Assembly: GCA_937927685.1 (NCBI GenBank)
Contig: CALBSC010000078.1
Coordinates: forward strand, 62,001-126,000
Source: an uncultured Burkholderiales bacterium
Lineage (GTDB): Bacteria; Pseudomonadota; Gammaproteobacteria; Burkholderiales; Burkholderiaceae_C
Length of the DNA stretch: 64,000 bases
Reading direction: 5' to 3'
Under the pieces are notes generated by a model, which saw only the letters and a program-made list of their open reading frames with translations, ran no database searches and was not told where the DNA came from. The position numbers were made by a program, and so were the translations under genes. Of the stretch, positions 60,215-64,000 are shown piece by piece (the stretch's first letter is position 1; each line of letters opens with the position of its first letter).

Positions 60215-61083
60215 GCGGCTTGCTTCAGTTCTTCCAGCGAGGTTTGCAGGGCGCTGGCCGGCATGCCCTGTTCCCAGGGCAGGTCCACCGGGTAGTCTTT
60301 GAGCAGACAGTCATCGGGGAGCATTTCAATGGGCGTGAATTCGCGGTGGGTGATGTACTCGGGGCGCTTGAAGCGGCGCACATGGTTGGACACGGCGCAC
60401 AGGCTCAGGTACACGCTCACACGGTTCCAGGGCGAGAGGTTGCTGGTGGACGCATGCAACAGGCAGCTGTGGAACAGGATCATCGAACCGGCAGGACCCC
60501 GGGGGCAGACGATGCCGCCGTTCTTGCCGCCGCCACGCTCGACCAGCTCGCTGATGAGCTTGTTGTCCACGGTCCACAGCGGGTAGCTGGTGGTGCTGAG
60601 GTCGTGCTTGGCCTCCACCACGCCTTTCTTGTGGCTGCCGGGGATGAACATCAGCGGGCCGTTGAATTCGTTCACATCGTCCAGGAAGATGGCCACATTC
60701 ATGCAACGCGGCTCAGGCATCATGTCGTCGTTCAGCCAGGTGCCGAAGTCCTGGTGCCACTGCCACACATCCCCTTCAAAGGCCATCTTGCCGTTGATCT
60801 TGAACTGGTGCATGTACAGCTTCTCGCCGAACAAGTCCTCCACCGGTCCGATCATGCGCGGATGACGACCCAGCTTGGCAAACGGCTTGCTGTACATGTG
60901 CGCGGCAAAGTTGGTGCGCACGGCATCGCTGCCTTTTTCGCGGATGTTGTAGGCTTCGCGCCGGCTGTACAACTCGGGCACGGCGGCGGTGAGGTGGTTG
61001 ATTTCTTCCTGGGAGAACTGGTTGGGAAAGAACAGATATCCGTCGCGGTCAAACTGTTTAATTTGTTCCGGGGTGAGGCGCAT
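60211..61083 (-). CDS. Phytanoyl-CoA dioxygenase (PhyH) family protein
   Basis: A 290-residue 2-oxoglutarate- and iron-dependent oxygenase. The metal motif is H110-x-D112 (WQWHQDFG) with distal histidine H210 and 2-oxoglutarate-binding R221 (LLHASTSN, PWNRVS). Members hydroxylate fatty acids, ectoine, osmolytes or natural products. AAGGAGA is a strong ribosome site. It is directly coupled to the SAF oxidoreductase, which could oxidise the alcohol made here. Confidence 0.88.
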   Translation of the reverse strand: MRLTPEQIKQFDRDGYLFFPNQFSQEEINHLTAAVPELYSRREAYNIREKGSDAVRTNFAAHMYSKPFAKLGRHPRMIGPVEDLFGEKLYMHQFKINGKMAFEGDVWQWHQDFGTWLNDDMMPEPRCMNVAIFLDDVNEFNGPLMFIPGSHKKGVVEAKHDLSTTSYPLWTVDNKLISELVERGGGKNGGIVCPRGPAGSMILFHSCLLHASTSNLSPWNRVSVYLSLCAVSNHVRRFKRPEYITHREFTPIEMLPDDCLLKDYPVDLPWEQGMPASALQTSLEELKQAA

Positions 61084-61170
61084 GCGGGGTCTCCTTGGGT
61101 TGCGATGAATCGGGGGTAAAACTAAAAAACGGGTGAATCCGCTGATCGGTGAAAGCGTCGTGGCCGATGT

Positions 61171-61851
61171 TCAGCCGGCCTGCGCGAGTTGGGCGCGCAG
61201 GCGGGCGGTGAGCTGAAGGCTGGCCTGCAAGGCGTGCGCTTCAATCAGTTCGGCCGCGCGCGTGCCGTCGCCTGCCGCGATGGCCTGGGCAATGGCTTCG
61301 TGCTCATCCCACAGGCTCTCACGCTGACGCGACGACTGCAGCACCGCGCCCATGACACGGCGCAGGTGATGCCAGTGCTGGTGGGCGCTGGGTTCGATCA
61401 GTGGGTTTTGTGAGCCCTGGTAAATGGCGCGGTGAAAGGCCAGGTCGGCATCGATCATGGCCTGAAACTGTCCCCGCTGCTCGGCCTGACGCCCCCGGGC
61501 GATCAGTTGGGGGTCCATCTTGTAGCGGTGCTGCGCGGCGAGGCGGGCGGCGAGCGCATCGAGCGCGCCGCGCACCTGGTAAAGGCCCGCGATCTGATCC
61601 GGGTCGAGGGGGGTGACTTGCACGCCCCGGCCAGGGGCGTCCTGCACAAAGCCGTCCTTCTTGAGCAGACGCAAGGCCTGCAACACCGGTTGACGTGACA
61701 CCGCCAGTTGCTGGGCAATGTCTTCCTGCGTGAGGCGCGCACCCGGCGCGATGGAGCCATCGCTGATGCCGTCGCGCAGCGCCCGGTAGACCTGATCGAC
61801 CAGGTCGGGGGCGGATTCAAGGCGAACCAGTTGAACGGAAGAGGCAGTCAT
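61171..61851 (-). CDS. GntR family regulator, FCD subgroup
   Basis: A 226-residue regulator with a winged helix at about residues 15-75 (LTQEDIAQQLAVSRQPVLQALRLL) and a C-terminal FCD domain (ADLAFHRAIYQGSQNPLIE, EHEAIAQAIAAGD). ATG 61851 is used; the upstream frame start at 61884 falls on the operator. It is 87 bp upstream of the PhyH gene in the same direction, so it is likely the operon's own regulator. Confidence 0.9.
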   Translation of the reverse strand: MTASSVQLVRLESAPDLVDQVYRALRDGISDGSIAPGARLTQEDIAQQLAVSRQPVLQALRLLKKDGFVQDAPGRGVQVTPLDPDQIAGLYQVRGALDALAARLAAQHRYKMDPQLIARGRQAEQRGQFQAMIDADLAFHRAIYQGSQNPLIEPSAHQHWHHLRRVMGAVLQSSRQRESLWDEHEAIAQAIAAGDGTRAAELIEAHALQASLQLTARLRAQLAQAG

Positions 61852-61868
61852 GGCGGGGGATTTATTAT

Positions 61869-61883
61869 TGTATACAGAATACA
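61869..61883. promoter_or_regulatory. GntR operator candidate
   Basis: TGTAT-ACAGA-ATACA has perfect inverted half-sites and lies 18 bp upstream of the GntR start, overlapping its likely -10 region (TATACAAT on the minus strand). This suits autorepression. Confidence 0.6.
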
Positions 61884-62012
61884 TTGATTGGGGTCATGGT
61901 GGATCAGGGAAAACCATAGGATTTCCTTCGGCCATCGCCACGGAGACGCCGGAGTGACCCGCAATGCGGCAAGATTCACGCTGATCAGTCCCCAGCCCAG
62001 AAGGAGCCCCGC

Positions 62013-62873
62013 ATGACCCCCCTTGCCCCCGCCCAATCGCCCGAATGGTACGACCGCATGTACAACAACCGCGCCTTGGTGCCGGATCACGCCGACTACT
62101 TTGCCCGCTGGGACAGTCGCTCGCGGGCGGCGCGAGCGAGCCTGCGCTGCGAACTCGATGTGGCGTATGGCAGTGGGGCGATGGAGACCCTGGATATTTT
62201 CCCGGCGCGCGGTCGCAACGCCCCGGTGGTGGTGTTCATCCACGGCGGCTACTGGCGTTCACTGGACAAGGCGGATCATTCCTTCGTGGCACCTGCCTTG
62301 CATGAGTTGGGCGCTGCGGTGGTGGTGCCCAACTATGCCTTGTGCCCGGCCGTGACGATTCCCCACATCGTGATGCAGATGGTGCAGGCGGTGGCCTGGA
62401 CCTGGCGTCATGCCCACGAGTTCGGGGGCGACCCGTCACGCATCCGCGTGTTCGGGCATTCGGCGGGCGGGCACCTGGCCAGCATGATGATGGCCTGTGA
62501 CTGGACGCAGGTGGGACGTGACTTGCCAGCCGATCTGGTGCAGCACGTGTTGTCCATCTCGGCCTTGTATGAACTCGACTCGCTGCTCACGACGCCGTTC
62601 TTGCAATCGTCACTGGGGCTCACCCCGGCCGATGCGCGGCGTGCCAGCCCGGCTTATTTGCCGGCACCCTCAACAGGGCGTTTGTTCACCGTGGCCGGCG
62701 CCGAGGAGAGCCCGGAATTCATTCGCCACAACCACCTGATCCAGCAAGCCTGGGGCACAGCCCGTGTGCCCGTGTGCGAAGACTTGCCGGGCCTGAACCA
62801 CTTCAGCATCGTGGAGGCGCTGACGCAGCCGGGTCATCGCTTGCATGCGTTGGCCGCCCAGATGCTGGCCTGA
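62013..62873 (+). CDS. Alpha/beta hydrolase (kynurenine formamidase/esterase-like)
   Basis: A 286-residue hydrolase. The oxyanion motif HGGYWR (residues 77-82), nucleophile S150 in GHSAGGH and the histidine in LNHFSIVE (near residue 264) make a catalytic set. Members include arylformamidases and carboxylesterases. It is divergent from the GntR gene, so the operator at 61869 might affect it too. Confidence 0.9.
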   Translation: MTPLAPAQSPEWYDRMYNNRALVPDHADYFARWDSRSRAARASLRCELDVAYGSGAMETLDIFPARGRNAPVVVFIHGGYWRSLDKADHSFVAPALHELGAAVVVPNYALCPAVTIPHIVMQMVQAVAWTWRHAHEFGGDPSRIRVFGHSAGGHLASMMMACDWTQVGRDLPADLVQHVLSISALYELDSLLTTPFLQSSLGLTPADARRASPAYLPAPSTGRLFTVAGAEESPEFIRHNHLIQQAWGTARVPVCEDLPGLNHFSIVEALTQPGHRLHALAAQMLA

Positions 62874-62876
62874 TCG

Positions 62877-63368
62877 CTACAGCACGCCTTCGCGCCGCAG
62901 CAAGTCCTGCTTGCGATCCAGGCCGCCTGCATAGCCGGTGAGTGAGCCGTTGGCGCCGAGCACGCGGTGGCAAGGCACGATGATGCTGAGCGGATTGCGG
63001 CCCACCGCCATGCCCACCGCCCTGGATGCCTGCGGGCGGCCGAGCTGCTGCGCGAGTTGTCCGTAGCGGGCGGTCTGGCCCCAGCCGATGTCCAGCAGCG
63101 CCGACCAGACCTGCTGTTGAAACGGTGTGCCGCAGCTCAGGTCGAGGGGCAGGTCGAAATGCTGCCGTCGGCCCGCAAAATAGTCATCGAGCTGCGCACT
63201 GGCGCGCGCAAGCAGCGGATGCGTGGGGGCTTTGGCACGCACCGCAGGGGGGTGCAAGTCAGGGAAATGCCGCTGACCCACAAACCACGCGCCACGCAGG
63301 CCGGTGGGACTGGCACACAGCAGCAGCGGGCCCAGCGGGGTCTGGAGGGTGTGCAGGGGGTCAGTCAT
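62877..63368 (-). CDS. ogt: Methylated-DNA-[protein]-cysteine S-methyltransferase (Ogt)
   Basis: A 163-residue DNA repair protein that accepts O6-alkyl groups from guanine onto C133 in the PCHR motif. The helix-turn-helix TARYGQLAQQLGRPQASRAVG and the following VGRNPLSIIVPCHR are complete. The gene is convergent with the alpha/beta hydrolase (3-bp gap). Confidence 0.95.
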   Translation of the reverse strand: MTDPLHTLQTPLGPLLLCASPTGLRGAWFVGQRHFPDLHPPAVRAKAPTHPLLARASAQLDDYFAGRRQHFDLPLDLSCGTPFQQQVWSALLDIGWGQTARYGQLAQQLGRPQASRAVGMAVGRNPLSIIVPCHRVLGANGSLTGYAGGLDRKQDLLRREGVL

Positions 63369-63451
63369 GGCGCGTGCAAGGCAGGTGGGTGCTGGGCCGC
63401 AAGGGACGATGTCCCATCATAGCCCGATGCCGCGAACCTACAATCGACGCC

Positions 63452-64000
63452 ATGCAAGTTCACCCGTCCATCTTCAAGGCCTATGACATCCGGGGCGTTG
63501 TGCCCAGCACGCTCCATGCAGACCTGGCCGAAGCGCTGGGCCGCGCCTTCGGGGCGCATGCACTCAGTGGCGGCGAGTCGGTGGTGGCGGTGGGGCGTGA
63601 TGGTCGCCTGAGCGGACCCGATCTCGGTGCGGCGCTGATCCGCGGTCTGGTGTCGGTGGGCATCGAGGTGATCGATGTGGGTATGGTCACCACGCCCATG
63701 CTGTACTTTGCTGCCCACACCTTGTGCAAAAGTGGCATTCAGATCACGGGCAGCCACAACCCGCGCGATTACAACGGGTTCAAGATGGTGCTGGGGGGGC
63801 GGGCCATCCATGGTGAGGAAATTCAGGGGCTGCGTCAGCGCATCGAGCGTGAGGACTGGGTGTTGCGCGACGGCGGTCGTGTCACCCCGGCGCGTGTGGA
63901 TGAAACTTACCGCGATCGCATCGTCAGCGATGTCCACCTGGCGCGCCCCTTGCGCATCGTGGTGGATTGCGGCAATGGCGTGGCCGGCGCCTCGGCCCCG
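63452..64000 (+). CDS. Phosphomannomutase/phosphoglucomutase, N-terminal part (runs off the right edge)
   Basis: The first 183 residues of an alpha-D-phosphohexomutase (AlgC/ManB family), which interconverts hexose 1- and 6-phosphates for envelope sugars. It opens with FKAYDIRGVVP and has the phosphoserine loop ITGSHNPRDYNG with S101. The frame continues past 64000. ATG 63452 fits the family start. Confidence 0.94.
   Translation, partial: MQVHPSIFKAYDIRGVVPSTLHADLAEALGRAFGAHALSGGESVVAVGRDGRLSGPDLGAALIRGLVSVGIEVIDVGMVTTPMLYFAAHTLCKSGIQITGSHNPRDYNGFKMVLGGRAIHGEEIQGLRQRIEREDWVLRDGGRVTPARVDETYRDRIVSDVHLARPLRIVVDCGNGVAGASAP

Noticed and set aside
1..64000. tRNA genes, insertion sequences, integrases or phage genes
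   Set aside because: No cloverleaf-like sequences, transposase motifs or flanking direct repeats were seen in reading the intergenic regions, although a dedicated search was not possible.

Overview
The window is GC-rich DNA with dense coding, ATGA start/stop overlaps and short intergenic gaps. The gene content (several Bug-type tripartite tricarboxylate transporter (TTT) binding proteins, two TRAP transporters, PHA synthase, a pst-pho operon, hemerythrin) fits a metabolically versatile betaproteobacterium of the order Burkholderiales, most likely Comamonadaceae. This is inferred from gene families and cannot be fixed from the window alone. I saw no tRNA, rRNA, IS element, prophage or CRISPR array, and no gene-free stretch longer than about 300 bases.

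Region 1 (1-22 kb) is an accessory catabolic region for aromatic or carboxylic acids. It holds a TRAP dctQM pair without its binding protein, a Gfo/Idh/MocA oxidoreductase, three class A flavin monooxygenases, a ThDP-dependent decarboxylase-like enzyme and five Bug-family periplasmic binding proteins with no TctA/TctB membrane partner. It also holds MarR and IclR regulators, a Rieske dioxygenase whose alpha and beta genes are separated by a short-chain dehydrogenase (SDR) gene, a class II aldolase-like protein, a flavin-containing monooxygenase-like protein and an orphan LuxR-type response regulator. No ring-cleavage dioxygenase or Rieske electron-transfer partner is present.

Region 2 (22-27 kb) has an SDR divergent from a badH-badI-aliB block for alicyclic (cyclohexanecarboxyl-CoA type) ring degradation, followed by a convergent HI0933-type flavoprotein. 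Region 3 (27-34 kb) has PHA synthase and then pstS-pstC-pstA-pstB-phoU-phoB behind a clear Pho box. phoR is not in the usual place.

Region 4 (34-49 kb) is a sugar-acid region. A lactonase and a DapA-family enzyme are divergent from an IlvD/Edd dehydratase. After rmuC come two dehydrogenases, and then a set that matches the D-apionate route: a PGDH_C-type oxidoisomerase (ApnO-like), a complete TRAP transporter, a RuBisCO-like protein with the catalytic lysines retained, a DUF1537 kinase (OiaK-like) and a GntR/FCD regulator. A palindromic operator candidate lies in front of the first gene, and a hairpin plus T-tract lies between dctP and dctQ.

Region 5 (49-64 kb) is mixed. It has a small lipoprotein, an OmpW-like porin, a small winged-helix protein and a two-gene unit of a tiny lipoprotein plus a Cys-repeat secreted protein. 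Next are a SulP-STAS-cNMP anion transporter, hemerythrin and an MFS carrier sharing an FNR-type site, another MFS carrier and two membrane proteins (one HTTM-like). They are followed by an intergenic palindrome with 17-bp tandem repeats, a GntR-PhyH-SAF-oxidoreductase operon, an alpha/beta hydrolase, Ogt, and the start of phosphomannomutase/phosphoglucomutase, which runs off the right edge.
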